From Hofstenia miamia (lineage: Eukaryota > Xenacoelomorpha > Acoela), in contig SCFE01000043.1 of the NCBI GenBank assembly GCA_004352715.1, forward strand, positions 1,283,080 through 1,347,079: DNA of 64,000 nt. Reading direction: 5' to 3'. Shown piece after piece: positions 44,321 to 56,028 of the stretch. A program made the translations under genes and the position numbers. How positions within the stretch are numbered: the stretch's first letter is position 1; each line of letters starts with the position of its first letter. The notes under the pieces are model-generated. The model saw only the letters and a program-made list of their open reading frames with translations. It was not told where the DNA came from and made no database searches.

Positions 44321-44422
44321 CCCGTCGCACATTGCCGTTAAGGTAACCTTAACTTAAGTCTTAATGGCAGTGTGCGATGGTATTTCTTAAGTTAAGGTTT
44401 ACCTTAACGGCAGTGTGCGACG
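44321..44422. mobile_element. Palindromic MITE, GTCGCACACTGCCGTTAAG family (copy 3)
   Basis: CCCGTCGCACATTGCCGTTA, then GGCAGTGTGCGATGG (44366) and CTTAACGGCAGTGTGCGACG (44403). The right end is duplicated, so the unit is a palindrome plus an extra terminus. Confidence 0.68.
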
Positions 44423-45076
44423 ATCAAATGGGGGTCGTTAAGTTAAGATTTGTAAACAATCTCATAATTGCAAAAACACGACGTCTGTCTACTTTGAATG
44501 CACAAATCATGGATCTCTTGTGCTATGCTACAAGAACCCATGCACAAATGTTTGAATTTGATAGGCATTTGTTAGTTTTGTAGATAAATAGCATTCACAA
44601 TTATTTTATAAATTTAGTTGAAAATGTACATTAGGTCAGCAAGTACATATAGAACCTTTATATCAAATTATATTTGAAAGTTAAATCTAAGCATAAAATA
44701 TATTTGTTCAGAACAAATGCTTGTTAAATTACATGTAGTAATTTTTACATATTAGAATCATATACACTAAAAGTAGTTGGGCACATTCGAAAAAATACAA
44801 ATAATTTACAGGTAGTCAAAAAACTTTCTATGAAAATCATAAACTCTCTCAAAATATTGAACTTTCTCAAATTCAAATTTGAATCTCTGCATGTAGTTAG
44901 AATATTGGAAAGGACCCTAAGTAGTGAGGAATGTATTGGTTTTTTCCATTAAATTCATTAAATTTGTAATTGCATTTTGCGAATTTAGAAAGCTGCAAAT
45001 TGTGATACAGCTAAAATTGCACAACGCAAGCTTCAAGCAGAAGCAGATATTAACATCGTAATTATATATATATATA
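44423..45076. other. Non-coding stretch ending in (TA)n
   Basis: No gene recognised. Confidence 0.5.
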
Positions 45077-46076
45077 NNNNNNNNNNNNNNNNNNNNNNNN
45101 NNNNNNNNNNNNNNNNNNNNNNNNNNNNNNNNNNNNNNNNNNNNNNNNNNNNNNNNNNNNNNNNNNNNNNNNNNNNNNNNNNNNNNNNNNNNNNNNNNNN
45201 NNNNNNNNNNNNNNNNNNNNNNNNNNNNNNNNNNNNNNNNNNNNNNNNNNNNNNNNNNNNNNNNNNNNNNNNNNNNNNNNNNNNNNNNNNNNNNNNNNNN
45301 NNNNNNNNNNNNNNNNNNNNNNNNNNNNNNNNNNNNNNNNNNNNNNNNNNNNNNNNNNNNNNNNNNNNNNNNNNNNNNNNNNNNNNNNNNNNNNNNNNNN
45401 NNNNNNNNNNNNNNNNNNNNNNNNNNNNNNNNNNNNNNNNNNNNNNNNNNNNNNNNNNNNNNNNNNNNNNNNNNNNNNNNNNNNNNNNNNNNNNNNNNNN
45501 NNNNNNNNNNNNNNNNNNNNNNNNNNNNNNNNNNNNNNNNNNNNNNNNNNNNNNNNNNNNNNNNNNNNNNNNNNNNNNNNNNNNNNNNNNNNNNNNNNNN
45601 NNNNNNNNNNNNNNNNNNNNNNNNNNNNNNNNNNNNNNNNNNNNNNNNNNNNNNNNNNNNNNNNNNNNNNNNNNNNNNNNNNNNNNNNNNNNNNNNNNNN
45701 NNNNNNNNNNNNNNNNNNNNNNNNNNNNNNNNNNNNNNNNNNNNNNNNNNNNNNNNNNNNNNNNNNNNNNNNNNNNNNNNNNNNNNNNNNNNNNNNNNNN
45801 NNNNNNNNNNNNNNNNNNNNNNNNNNNNNNNNNNNNNNNNNNNNNNNNNNNNNNNNNNNNNNNNNNNNNNNNNNNNNNNNNNNNNNNNNNNNNNNNNNNN
45901 NNNNNNNNNNNNNNNNNNNNNNNNNNNNNNNNNNNNNNNNNNNNNNNNNNNNNNNNNNNNNNNNNNNNNNNNNNNNNNNNNNNNNNNNNNNNNNNNNNNN
46001 NNNNNNNNNNNNNNNNNNNNNNNNNNNNNNNNNNNNNNNNNNNNNNNNNNNNNNNNNNNNNNNNNNNNNNNNNNNN
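45077..46076. other. Assembly gap (exactly 1000 N) in (TA)n
   Basis: TA runs on both sides. The round size suggests a placeholder. Confidence 0.98.
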
Positions 46077-46260
46077 ATATATATATATATATATAGCTCA
46101 TTTTATAATTTTACAAAGCCCGTCAATTATTTCAATTGCAGGCTGTTTTACTTAAGGAATTATCTGGCAATTATGGTTGAAGAGATTTCGTTTGATTTGA
46201 ATTGATATCAATTGATATCAATAAGCAAGAGCCAGTTGATTTGATTTGATGTGGGATTTC

Positions 46261-46261
<1 letters not shown>

Positions 46262-46300
<39 letters not shown>
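46262..46300. repeat. (AAT)n tract at a LINE 3' end
   Basis: AAT units immediately before the 3' end of the minus-strand LINE copy 2. Confidence 0.9.
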
Positions 46301-47352
46301 GACTTTATTTAGCCGCTGAAGGCATACACAACAATAAAATAAAAACAAGTCAAGTTTTACGGCAGCGAGGACAGTCACAGGAGATCAAATAGGAGCAAAT
46401 GGAAGAGTAGGCGAAGTTGGAGAAGGGCTCAGCAAAGAGGAAAGCCATCAAAGATTTCTTGAATCTCGGTGGTGGAGAAAAGAAATCAATCGCTGTTGGA
46501 GGGTTGAGAGACAAGATGTAATTAGCAGCAGTACAAGCACGATTGAAATCGAGTGAAGGGTGCGATGTTTCTTCGTACGACGAATGGAGAAGGTGACAAC
46601 ATCATCAGAGCGAATGCAGCAGGAATTAGACAACTTAATGAATCAAAAGGATCGAGATCCAATTTGCGAGATGATTTAAATGGATGAGATAGCGTGGAGG
46701 AGGTTTCATGAATTACAAAGGAAGGGACACCGTCAGGATAGCAAGGACCAGACAACTTGCTAGACTTAAGCATGAGAGAAATATCATGGGCGCTGAAGTT
46801 AATATCACAAAGTCGGATTAGCCGGGAGGCAGCAGGCGGATCAGGGCACATGGAGACAGGTACAGAGGAGTTAGAGGCAAAATACGCGTTGAACAGATCA
46901 GCTTTCTCCAGGTCAAAGTGAGCAGAAAGAAGGTTCCATCTCAAATTAAGGAGCTCAGGCTTGGAATGAAGAGAACGCAGGAAGGAATAAGAGTCTTGAA
47001 GAGAACCGGACGAGAAGATGGACAGAAAAGAGACTTTGTCAAGTTCCATAAATTGATAACATCTTCTGTGAGAGAAGCAAGCTTCGGAGAAGCAGTAGTA
47101 CCAGAATGGCGTTTGTAATACTCCAATTTATTCAAGGAGTGCACATTAATGGACGAAAAATAGAAAGGAAGAGAATCACGCTTTTTCCGCCGACGAGGAA
47201 CATAAGAAGAAATAACTTGATGTAAAAAAGTGAACCGATCGTCAACTGAAGAGGAATCACTAAAAACGGGGAGCGAAGATGAGAGAGCAGCATTAAGTGA
47301 CAGAAAGTCACTGTTTAATCGAGCATATTGTGGAGCAACGGCAACCCTTTTA
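46301..47352 (-). pseudogene. LINE copy 2, internally deleted
   Basis: From 47352 leftwards: VDDRFTFLHQVISSYVPRRR, HSLNKLEYYKRHSGTTA, a frameshift near 47040, then EKADLFNAYFASNSSVPVS and the LINE RT start YPDGVPSFVIHET (usual GPDGIP). Immediately after HPF the sequence jumps to C-terminal material (SIRRTKKHRTLHS and onward), so most of the RT is missing. The 3' end is nearly identical to 42541-42785. It is 5' truncated near 47352. Orientation and (AAT)n tail fit target-primed insertion. Confidence 0.8.
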
Positions 47353-50129
47353 CAAACACTTGAGTATGTTTAATGTATTTTACCATGCGCACTAATTACT
47401 CATCTTATTTTACAAATTGTAGCAGTCTGTAGTAATTGTTAATTATACTACTTTAATGAGCTATATTCTTAAAACTTTGTGCACAACTTATTTTAAATAA
47501 AGTTTCTCAACAAACTTTTATGGCATTCACATTTAAGAGACTTCTTACACAACTTTTTCTCAACTTGAATTAAAAATTTCAAAACAATTTTTTTTATTTC
47601 GAATTACATGTACAATGCTTATTGAACTATTAATATAAGGAATGTGATTGTAGCTGCAAAGTGAAACAAAGACTTTAATCATTGCAGGATTTTGAGGCAT
47701 TCATTATTGTTACCTTAACAATACAAATTCAAATCAGTTCCAGGACAATGGCATTTTGAGACCAAGCTTGACAGAGACCAACTCTACATTTGAATTCTGT
47801 TTGCAAGTTAATATATGATCTAGAATATCATAAATTTTTTACTGGTTCTCGTTGATTTCAACAACATTTTCTTGCATTCAATACAGTAAACAACATTTTT
47901 GTTGAATTTGAAATACTGTTCTATGTAAAATATTCGTCATCTTCAATCCTCAGAAAAGAATAAAGCAATTGTTTTCAACTTCATGCAGTCTTTGGCAGAG
48001 AAGTTGTGCCTAGAAGATGAAACTTTTGCATCACTTATCAATTTATCTCTTTTCAAAAACTTTCAATCACAATTGTTATGTAATTCATAATTTGTGTTCA
48101 ATATCATTTCCTGCTTGGTAAGGAAAAGTAATCCGATTTAAGAAAATAGCTAAAATAATTACCATCTCTTCAATTGAATGACAAAATCAAAGTGACTTTT
48201 CTCATTTTCACAATAAAAATTGAGGCTATTTATGCAAATCTCGCTTGATAAATTATCTAGCATTTCTTCTTTGTCCTCTTCTCAACTATTGCCCTCATTT
48301 TCATCTAATGCATCTATGGACTGTGTGTAAATACAGAATGTCTTCACTATATTTTCAGTGGGACTTAATTTTTCCTAGGATGATTTTTCCCATTCGCCAA
48401 TGTAATGTTCACTTTAATTTGACCAAGCAAATCAGTATTTTTACTTGAAAAAAATTTTCTGTTCCATTTCTATTTCATCTACGAGTCATTTCAATCACCC
48501 CATCCAAGCCCATCAGATTTATAAGTTGTAGTTAAATTCAATCTCCAGCTATTCCGCCGCATGAATTTGTCTGTTTCCAATTAAAATTCCAGGAATTCAT
48601 TATGGTCTAGAGTGCTAGTTGTTTAAAGAATTATAGATTTAGTATCAGCTACATTGTTTATAATCGATCTTCTTGAAACTTTTAATATAATCTTAATATA
48701 TTTAATATTAGAAATACAGATCAACAATATCATTCACGCATAATATGAAAATAGGTCAAAACGTATAATATTTTAAATATTAATTGTTAAATGCATAACT
48801 CTAAAAGTAGCAATTTCACATTTTTGAGCCATTCATATTTGCAAAATTTTCAATTTTAAGGCATACAGAAAAAGACTATTCATATTTATGTTAACACCAC
48901 CACCAACAATCTATATGTTTCTCAAATACAATCATTTTAAATTTTCACAAAATCAATATTTAAATTAGATTAGCAATTTTAACAACTCCAAATTATTATT
49001 TATATTGGTGTTGTATTGATGAATATGTCAATTGTATTTGCAGCTCTTCCCCTTTTACCTAACCATGAGACGCAATCTAATAATAGCTACATAGATTTTG
49101 AATGCCTAGCAATGTTTTTATATTGCCTATTTTTTCAATATTGGCTTAAAGATTCTGAAATTATCATTTAAAATAATGAAGAATATCATCCTTAAGACTT
49201 CATTCCTTGCAGAGTTGAGAGAAGTTTTCATTGTAAGAAATAGAAGCATTGTGACCTATAGTTCTTCTCAAAAGTGCCCAATTTATTCCTTATTGATCCG
49301 TATTCATTAATGGGTAATACTTCACTGCCACGCTATTTTTAGTCCTAACAGCCGTTCCTGTGCGTCGCATCTTCATATTTAGATCTCTAAATTGTATTAA
49401 TGTTTTTTAGTATTAAACGTTATTTATGTATCTATAATAAGTCTGAAAAATAATGTTTTAGCTTTCAATATAACAATAATGTTAAAATTATTGTCGTAAT
49501 GTATTTTAGATAAATTCACCTAATATTTTAGGGTAAAAGTGATGGATCAAAATGGTAAATTTTTGGTAAAAAAGTCACATTTTTAATGTCAGTTTTTAAA
49601 TAAATTAGGTTAAATCAATTTCAGCTTTGGATATTAGTAATAATTATCTGAATATAAATCAACGTGCAAACATCAATTAAATATTTTGTAAATCTGAATG
49701 AAACTCGATTCTCGAAATTACATTAATACTTGATATTCGATTAGTCCTAATTTTGATATGAAAATCTCTATATTTATATAGATATTTGACTAGATTTGTA
49801 GTCAATATACATTTATATTGCAACGACATTTATTATGCATATTAATGCATAAAATCATAATAGTATGCAAACAGTAACTTAATATTCATATACACAATAA
49901 ACATTTTGTAACTAGTAATCCTTTTATGAGTGGCATATACATAGACATGACATTTTGTGCATTAATGCTACTATCAAAGCACAGGCTACTATAAATCATC
50001 CTGGTTTATGGTTCTTACCTGGAGAAATTGTTGGTGTAAAATTTGAACTGCTAAGTAACAAAACTGCTTTAGATTTCCTTAGAATACAAGCATTGTTTTG
50101 TTTAATTCAAAATATTGAAGGAAACACAG
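47353..50129. other. 2.8-kb non-coding stretch
   Basis: AT-rich, with only short chance frames. No exon pair, RNA or terminal repeat recognised. Confidence 0.55.
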
Positions 50130-51169
50130 ACTGTGAAGATTTGCACAATATACTCGCTATTTCTTTGCGGCTAAATCTTACAGTACCAAAATGCTAAGAT
50201 TTTGTGCAAGAAGATCTGATGCTAGTTGATGACTTGTAAAGTCGTCACATTTCTACCAGTGCCATAAAGAGAACCAGAAAGGCTTTTAGTAATATCATTG
50301 TCTAAACCATGATGTATGATGTTGTTTTCCTTCGCCTGATATATAATACTATTGAGAACATATCAAGTTTTAGACTCGCTGACCCAAAATATTTTGAGAC
50401 CATATTTCTTTAGTTTCTAAACCTGCCTCTTCCGTGATGTCCTATCAACTGTTTATCTACAGTAATAAACTCTGATGCTATGTAATAAGGTGTTAGTCCT
50501 GAGATAAACATTCCCCAATCCTCTCGAGTAGCTATCATCTTGTCATTCTTTTTACGCTGTTCTCGTGTAATTATGTTGTCAAACCTAATACACCTTAACA
50601 TAAATTTCAAACGGTGGTACACCCTGCTTGCAGAATAGAATGGCTTGCTGTCATCTAGCAAGTAAAAATCCAATAAACACGATAAATTATCCCGATCAGC
50701 ACCAGCGCGAGTGATAAACCCAGTATAAGGACATAGCTCAGCATAAATGAAATTTCCATAAATAAATGTGTCGCAAAATTTCTTCTTATAGCATAAGTAC
50801 AAACAAATATAGTTCATCAACAGATTCCGCGAGATTTCTGGCTCGGTCAGCGACAACATTGCGTTGTAGACGAACATTGTTTACCGTTGTGCTTTCCCAA
50901 ATAACGACATTAAAATGTTCAGCTTGCCTTACTATAGGGTTCAATGTCACCTTCGTCATTTGAGTTTCAGGACGTTCGTAAATGTATGAATCTTCATATA
51001 TTTCATCAACTTCCAATTCATCATTTTAGTTGCCAGAATTGTCTAAAATCGGGAATTATTATGTCAGTTTCATTTTGTGATCCTTGTCCACCATCTCCAC
51101 CAGTTGTGCGTAAAATGTTGGGAAGATCACAGGCTTCTACAAATCTTCGACGATGAGCTCTATCAGACA
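50130..51169 (-). pseudogene. piggyBac-type transposase, decayed
   Basis: Starts MSDRAHRRRFVEACDLPNIL at 51169. A frameshift near 51030 leads to VDEIYEDSYIYERPETQ. Then a long clean piece from 50877 to 50410 contains LLDFYLLDDSKPFYSASRVY, RCIRFDNIITREQRKKND, SGLTPYYIASEFITVDKQLI and HHGRGRFR. This is the piggyBac DDE_Tnp_1_7 pattern (S-RF, LRFD, TVDE, FRGR), with the catalytic-region Asp in TVDK still present. After a stop, KYGLKIFWVSES and GTGRNVTT continue the domain to about 50130. The C-terminal Cys-rich region is absent. TTAA ends were not identified. Confidence 0.85.
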
Positions 51170-51612
51170 TAATAAACCATTAACTATAATATGGAGGACA
51201 ATACAGTAGTATAAGAAAAAAATATTGTGTAGTATTGAAATTTACATATACGAATATCAAGTATTGAAACAAATAAATTATGCAAATGTGTCATCATAAC
51301 AACATTATCAAATCGCAACTATATTGCATTCTACACTAAAGAACTATATTATTGCCTAAACAATATAAGTGAAATTCAATTAATTATTTTTACCACGTGT
51401 TGCAAATTTTTACGTAGAGATGGTGACTACAAAATGTAGTCAAATATCTTTTACGGAAAACACTTAATTTATAAGCAGAGGAAGTGATTTTATTCTATTG
51501 TTATACAAGTAGGCTTAGTAGTAACGTGATGTAAATGTACATGCGATATTATAATCATAATTTAATGAAATCATTGAAGCAATTTGAATTGACTACAATT
51601 TTTACTTAAATA
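51170..51612. other. Non-coding stretch
   Basis: Between the piggyBac relic and the intact transposon. No signal recognised. Confidence 0.5.
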
Positions 51613-52948
51613 CAGAGTTATTCATAATTAACACTACAACTTTGAAATTAATTTCTGTATTTGCGACACACAGTACAACATACAAAAATGTTCAAAAACA
51701 ACTAACGAATTGGGGGATTAATGTTATTGACATGATCAAACCAAATGACCACCATTTCTTGTGACACAAAGTTCCAAACGAGGAATGAAGGATGCCACAG
51801 TTGCCTCAAGCATGTCATTGGGAATTCGATCGAAACATTGTTTAATTCTTTCTTTCAACTCATTGAGAGTAGCTGGATATGGGTATGCATAGACAGAAGC
51901 CTTCAGGTATCCCCATAACCAAAAGTCGCAGCCATTGAGATCTGGAGATCGAGCAGGCCAGCTGGAGCAGAAACCTCGACTGATTACACGATCTTCACCA
52001 AAATTACGTCGCAAAAAATCTTTTGTTATTGTAGCCGTGTGAGGCGTTGCGCCATCTTGTTGGAAAATAGTTCTAGAGAAGGAGCGTCTGGCCTTTAGTT
52101 GTGGGACCACGTGTTGATCCAACATTTGACAGTATCTTTGTGAAGTAACTGTGACTGTTTCATCATGTTCCTCAAAGAAGTAGGGTTTTAAGATGAACTT
52201 GGAATTAAAGCCGGCCCACACTGTAATTTTGGGAGACCAAAGTGGTTGCTCAAAATGTTCGTGTGGATTTTCCGACGCCCAGATGCGGCAATTCCAGGTG
52301 TTTACTTCACCGTTAAGATGGAAATGGGCTTCATCAGTCCAAAGGATGTTTTCGATGAAACCAGGAAACTGGGTGTTGCGCTGAATCATTTCAGTAGCAA
52401 AATCAATCCTCGTTTGCTTGTCAGCATCGGTAAGTGCATGCACTAATTGTATACGATAAGGATGAAGCTTCAGTTGTTGAGTCAAGATTCGATGCACCGA
52501 TGCCTGAGAAATATTGGTTCGACGGGAAATTGCAGTTGTGCCAATCCGGCCATCATGTTGTTGAACAGCCTGCTGCACCACTGGTACTCGTGCTTCCGCA
52601 AGACTAGACCGACCTGAGCGTTGCAAATCTGCTACACTGCCTGTGGTATGAAATTTGTCAATTAAGTTTTGCACAGTTGATCTTGCAGGAGCATGTTGTG
52701 TCTTCTTGAGTTTCCTGATTGTGCAGAATTTCCTTATTGCATCAGTAATTGATTTTCCACATGTAAAATACAACTCGACTAATAATATTCGATCCTCCAA
52801 TTTCAGACGAGACATTCTACAATAATGAAAATAAATTATATAATCCACACATATATACTACATGAGTAAATAATATTCATTAATTTCAACCAATAGAAAC
52901 GTCCAATCAATGACACTTAAGTTGTAGTGTTAATTATGAATAACCCTG
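51613..52948 (-). mobile_element. Intact IS630/mariner-type transposon (1336 bp)
   Basis: Inverted ends CAGAGTTATTCATAATTAAC and CAGGGTTATTCATAATTAAC (minus strand) match at 29 of 30 bases, continuing into ACTACAACTT. TA flanks both ends (51611-51612, 52949-52950). It contains one uninterrupted transposase gene. Near-identical ends plus an open frame make this the youngest-looking element here and a candidate for recent activity. Confidence 0.94.
51736..52848 (-). CDS. IS630/mariner-type DDE transposase, full length
   Basis: This cut-and-paste transposase binds its own terminal repeats and inserts at TA. The 370-codon frame has no break. Residues ~12-130 form the helix-turn-helix DNA-binding part (LEDRILLVELYFTCGKS; STVQNLIDKFHTTGSV; RSGRSS linker; ISQASVHRIL). 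The catalytic domain has Asp172 in ILWTDEAHFHLNGE, Asp265 in IFQQDGATPHTA and Asp308 in WPARSPDLNGCDFWLWGYLK. That leaves 42 residues between the last two, longer than the 34 of classic mariner or Tc1. Met12 (52815, reading MSRLKLEDR) is the likelier start, because TTTCATTATTGTAG just before it looks like a splice acceptor or leader. The gene fills the element between its terminal repeats. A decayed relative lies at 30046-31119. Confidence 0.93.
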   Translation of the reverse strand: MDYIIYFHYCRMSRLKLEDRILLVELYFTCGKSITDAIRKFCTIRKLKKTQHAPARSTVQNLIDKFHTTGSVADLQRSGRSSLAEARVPVVQQAVQQHDGRIGTTAISRRTNISQASVHRILTQQLKLHPYRIQLVHALTDADKQTRIDFATEMIQRNTQFPGFIENILWTDEAHFHLNGEVNTWNCRIWASENPHEHFEQPLWSPKITVWAGFNSKFILKPYFFEEHDETVTVTSQRYCQMLDQHVVPQLKARRSFSRTIFQQDGATPHTATITKDFLRRNFGEDRVISRGFCSSWPARSPDLNGCDFWLWGYLKASVYAYPYPATLNELKERIKQCFDRIPNDMLEATVASFIPRLELCVTRNGGHLV

Positions 52949-53033
52949 TATATGAATGTATTGTGATTTTATCAATAATAATGACTCAATGTTATTGTTT
53001 TCTTTGATGTTAATGTCATTTTAATTGTTGGGC

Positions 53034-53170
53034 AACGGTTAGACTATGTGATTGGTAGCAAGAGCAGTTAAAAATCACGTCACATCGCTAATTATCTCGG
53101 GTGGTGAGACGTGCAATTCTACCAAAATGTGACAGATCCCGCGTGACCAATCACATAGTCTAACCGGAGC
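53034..53170. mobile_element. Short MITE with ~22-bp inverted repeats
   Basis: CGGTTAGACTATGTGATTGG at 53037 and its reverse complement CCAATCACATAGTCTAACCG near 53147. No coding capacity. Target duplication uncertain; TTG and TTA outside the ends are not equal. A smaller inverted pair GGCGGGTT/AACCCGCC-like follows at about 53183-53290. Confidence 0.7.
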
Positions 53171-53290
53171 CTTAGTTAAACTTGGCGGGTTAAATAAAAT
53201 TAATTCTTCCAAAACTGCAATAAAACCGCCCGAATACCCCTGGCTTCGTTACATCTGGCGGCTTTGTAAAACCCTCCTGAATACCCGCCA

Positions 53291-53799
53291 AATGTAACTG
53301 ATTTTTGTTTCAAAAAACACTGCTCGCATAGGCTTATTGTTTTGCGTAATATCGTGAGACATTCAAAAACAAATTTCAAATTAGCTATTTATTGTTTTCG
53401 TTTGTTTGCTTCTGTAAAAGAACGCATTAAAAATCGTATGCACTTCATCTTTAGTGTTTATTTGCATTTTTGAAGCTGCTATATCTAGATTTTGAAACAC
53501 TTTAAAATTATTGTCGTATCAAAACATTGTTCTTTATTCATTCAAAGTAGGCCAATTGCAGATAGATAATTTCTTTGAAAAACATGAGAGTGACAAACAC
53601 TACATGGAAAGATTTGTAGCTCTTAACTAGTGACAGTTACGGAAAAATGTCCAAAGCAAAACATGTTACTGAGCTTGCAAGCTACATCATCATGTAGAAT
53701 TATTCATTCAATGATTACTCATTCCCGCGTAAATTGTTATTTCGTTCATTCTTCAACGCGAAAACATGTTAGCCGATTTGTTACTTCAACAGCTCCTCG
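53291..53799. other. Non-coding stretch
   Basis: No gene recognised before the Tc1 relic. Confidence 0.45.
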
Positions 53800-54640
53800 A
53801 GAAAAAGATTTATGACAATAAAACCTTGATTAAAATTACTGGTCTATCGCAAAATGAAACAGCTGCGAAAGAAGCGGACGATAGAAAGAAAAAAAGGCAG
53901 TGGCAGACCTAGAAAAATTATTGGGAACCTCGCGAAAAAGACTACTCAAGTTGCAATTAAAAATCCACTTTTATTGCATAGGAAAATTTGCCATAGATTG
54001 TGCAGTGAAGACAATATTTCAGTGCATCCTACCACTGTGCTCAGATTCCTGGCAATAGTGGAATTATCAAGGAGAAACCCAAAATTGTGCTTCCAATCAT
54101 CCAGACCCATTAGTCCAATCGACTTAGATTTGCTATGGACTGGAGATCTTATCATTTTCAAGACTGGTTTATAACAGATGAATCTGTTTTTCAACTCTAG
54201 AAACTCCATTCGCTGGTGGAGGTCCAAAAATTCTGCGCGGCTGAAAATTATGGTCCCAAAATTTCGACCCGTTGATGGTTTGGGGGGGGGCTTTATCTGA
54301 ACGCGGATTTTATTTAAAAATTTTGGATCAAGGGTCAATTAACAGCAAAAAATACTGCGAAATAATTGAAGAGTTCTTGCCTTATGCCAGGGCACTTTAT
54401 CCTGAGGGTTTTGTGCTCCAACAAGATGGGGCAACACCGCATACCTCCCGATATACGCGTGAATTTTTTTAGGCCAATTCTGTCCAATTTTTTAATGGCC
54501 TGTAAATTCAGCAGATTTATCGCCGATTGAAAACGTGTGGCAAATCCTTAAGCACTATGTTGAGGAAAAATCCAAAAAATCTTAGAGAATTGAAGAATGG
54601 AAGGATTGGAGCTCTTAACTGAGAGCATCTTTGATCAGCC
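53800..54640 (+). pseudogene. Tc1-type (DD34E) transposase relic
   Basis: The N-terminal DNA-binding half is partly readable: QLRKKRTIERKKGSGRPRK, with an RPRK hook, then VAIKNPLLLHRKICHRLCSE. The catalytic part has MVWGGALSERGFYLKILDQG, VLQQDGATPHTSRYTREFF (second Asp) and WPVNSADLSPIENVWQILK (catalytic Glu). Allowing for the stop and frameshifts, 34 residues separate Asp and Glu, the Tc1 spacing. Multiple stops and frameshifts make it dead. Its 3' end runs into the last exon of the minus-strand gene at 54615. Confidence 0.83.
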
Positions 54641-55123
54641 ATGTTTTGATGCTACCAAGGAACTGGAACATCTTTTTCTGGTCTTCTGTCCAGTTTCTGC
54701 ATCCTGAAAACAAAGTAACATATATAATAAAAACAGTTTACTCCTTTTCTTGAGAATGGACCTCTTGGGAGTTCGTGATTCCGATTCTGTGGCGCCGAAA
54801 GAAACTGATTTCCTCTTTGACAGCGTTGAGTTGGATGGTTGATCTTCAGTTATTATGTTGGTTGATGGGGTGTACACGGATAGATCTTCAGCTCCTGACG
54901 GTGTTTGATAAAATTTCCTCGCGGTTTGCTCTGAATGTCCCGTTTGCTTTATATGGCTCTTCTTCTGTTCCTCTGTTAGGGTGGGCTCATTCAAAATGTG
55001 GGTATCTCATACCTTTCTAATGATGGTTGCATTGATTTCTATGTCTTCGTTGAGGATCTTCTTGATGGTTTGAGAGCAATGACGGCGTACGTTTGAATCT
55101 ATTGTGTTTGATTTAATACAGAA
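54615..55123 (-). CDS. Uncharacterised protein, three 3' exons, with an RVxF-like and SILKK motif
   Basis: Exons on the minus strand are 55123-55013, 54970-54742 and 54703-54615. They are separated by 42-nt and 38-nt GT-AG introns. Phases join exactly (37 codons; 76 codons plus one base; two bases plus 28 codons and TAA). The first begins after TTCTAG and reads NVRRHCSQTIKKILNEDIEI. The second holds a Ser/Thr-rich, likely disordered part with KRKSVSFGATESESRTPKRS, ILKK. The last reads NWTEDQKKMFQFLGSIKTWL. KSVSFG resembles the RVxF docking site of protein phosphatase 1, and SILKK motifs often accompany it, so a phosphatase-docking role is possible but unproven. The 5' end is missing; a possible earlier exon is IVSDHKLGYIHPGNFF (about 55205-55255). 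Confidence 0.6.
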
Positions 55124-55702
55124 CTAGAATTTTGGGGAATCCAATCTTTGCTCCATAGAGATGGACTTCAAAAATAGAAAATGTTAGCGAAGGGTATCGT
55201 CTACAAAGAAGTTACCAGGATGAATATAGCCTAATTTGTGGTCGCTCACAATAATGGGATTGTTCGTCTCTTCAATCTTCCTTAATTAAAACTTGATTTC
55301 TAATTTATTTTAATCTGATAGCAAAGTTGTTTGTATATTATTTCTATTTTTCAATTAAGTTAATTATACATTTTATTGTAAATGATTTCTTTCATGCCGT
55401 AGCTTTTGTGCTTTGTAACGGCCAATTTTATTTGTTGACTAAAAATTTGCAAAACTAAATTGTTTCTCTCAATTTGCCATAAATGATCAAACTTGAAAGA
55501 TGTACTAAAATTTATTTTCATGTAATTTTTCTTAATTTTCCCCAATATGTGTTTATTCATCATTAAACAACAAACTTTATTGTAAATATTCTACAGAAAC
55601 TTACCGTTATCAAATTTTATCTGATTTGATGTCAGAATTGGTTTACATCCACATTTTTAATACTGTGGAATTCTTGTGCTTTTAGGGCTGTGGATTTCTT
55701 AG

Positions 55703-55738
<36 letters not shown>

Positions 55739-56028
55739 TCTGTACGCTTTTTGTCGAAAAATAGATATGTTCTGTACAATTAACATAAATGTCACTCAGT
55801 TTCTTTTTACGTTGCAGATTTGATTTTTTTTACTTACCTTGTTGAAACAAAGCGGAGTGTGTCATGACCTAATTTTTTATCAATTATCTTGTTTTATCAC
55901 CATTTTAATATTATACTTTTACCCTGCTTTATCCTTAATCCAGACATACTTATGTTAGTATATAAATCTCATAAAATATCGAAAACCTACTTACTATAGT
56001 TTTTTAATGGAGTAATTTTTAGCCTAAG
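55124..56028. other. Non-coding stretch with (TA)n at 55704-55735
   Basis: Apart from a possible upstream exon of the minus-strand gene near 55205-55280, no gene was recognised. It may hold promoters for the divergent neighbours at 55123 (-) and 56029 (+), but no clear core promoter is seen. Confidence 0.45.

Noticed and set aside
41265-46101. Long open frames crossing the N gaps (41265-42404, 42596-43888, 44917-46101 and similar)
   Set aside because: They are open only because N codons cannot be read as stops. Only the non-N ends with recognisable LINE sequence were kept.
49955-50197. 80-codon plus-strand open frame
   Set aside because: It lies antisense to the decayed 3' part of the minus-strand piggyBac transposase, and its sequence shows no domain.
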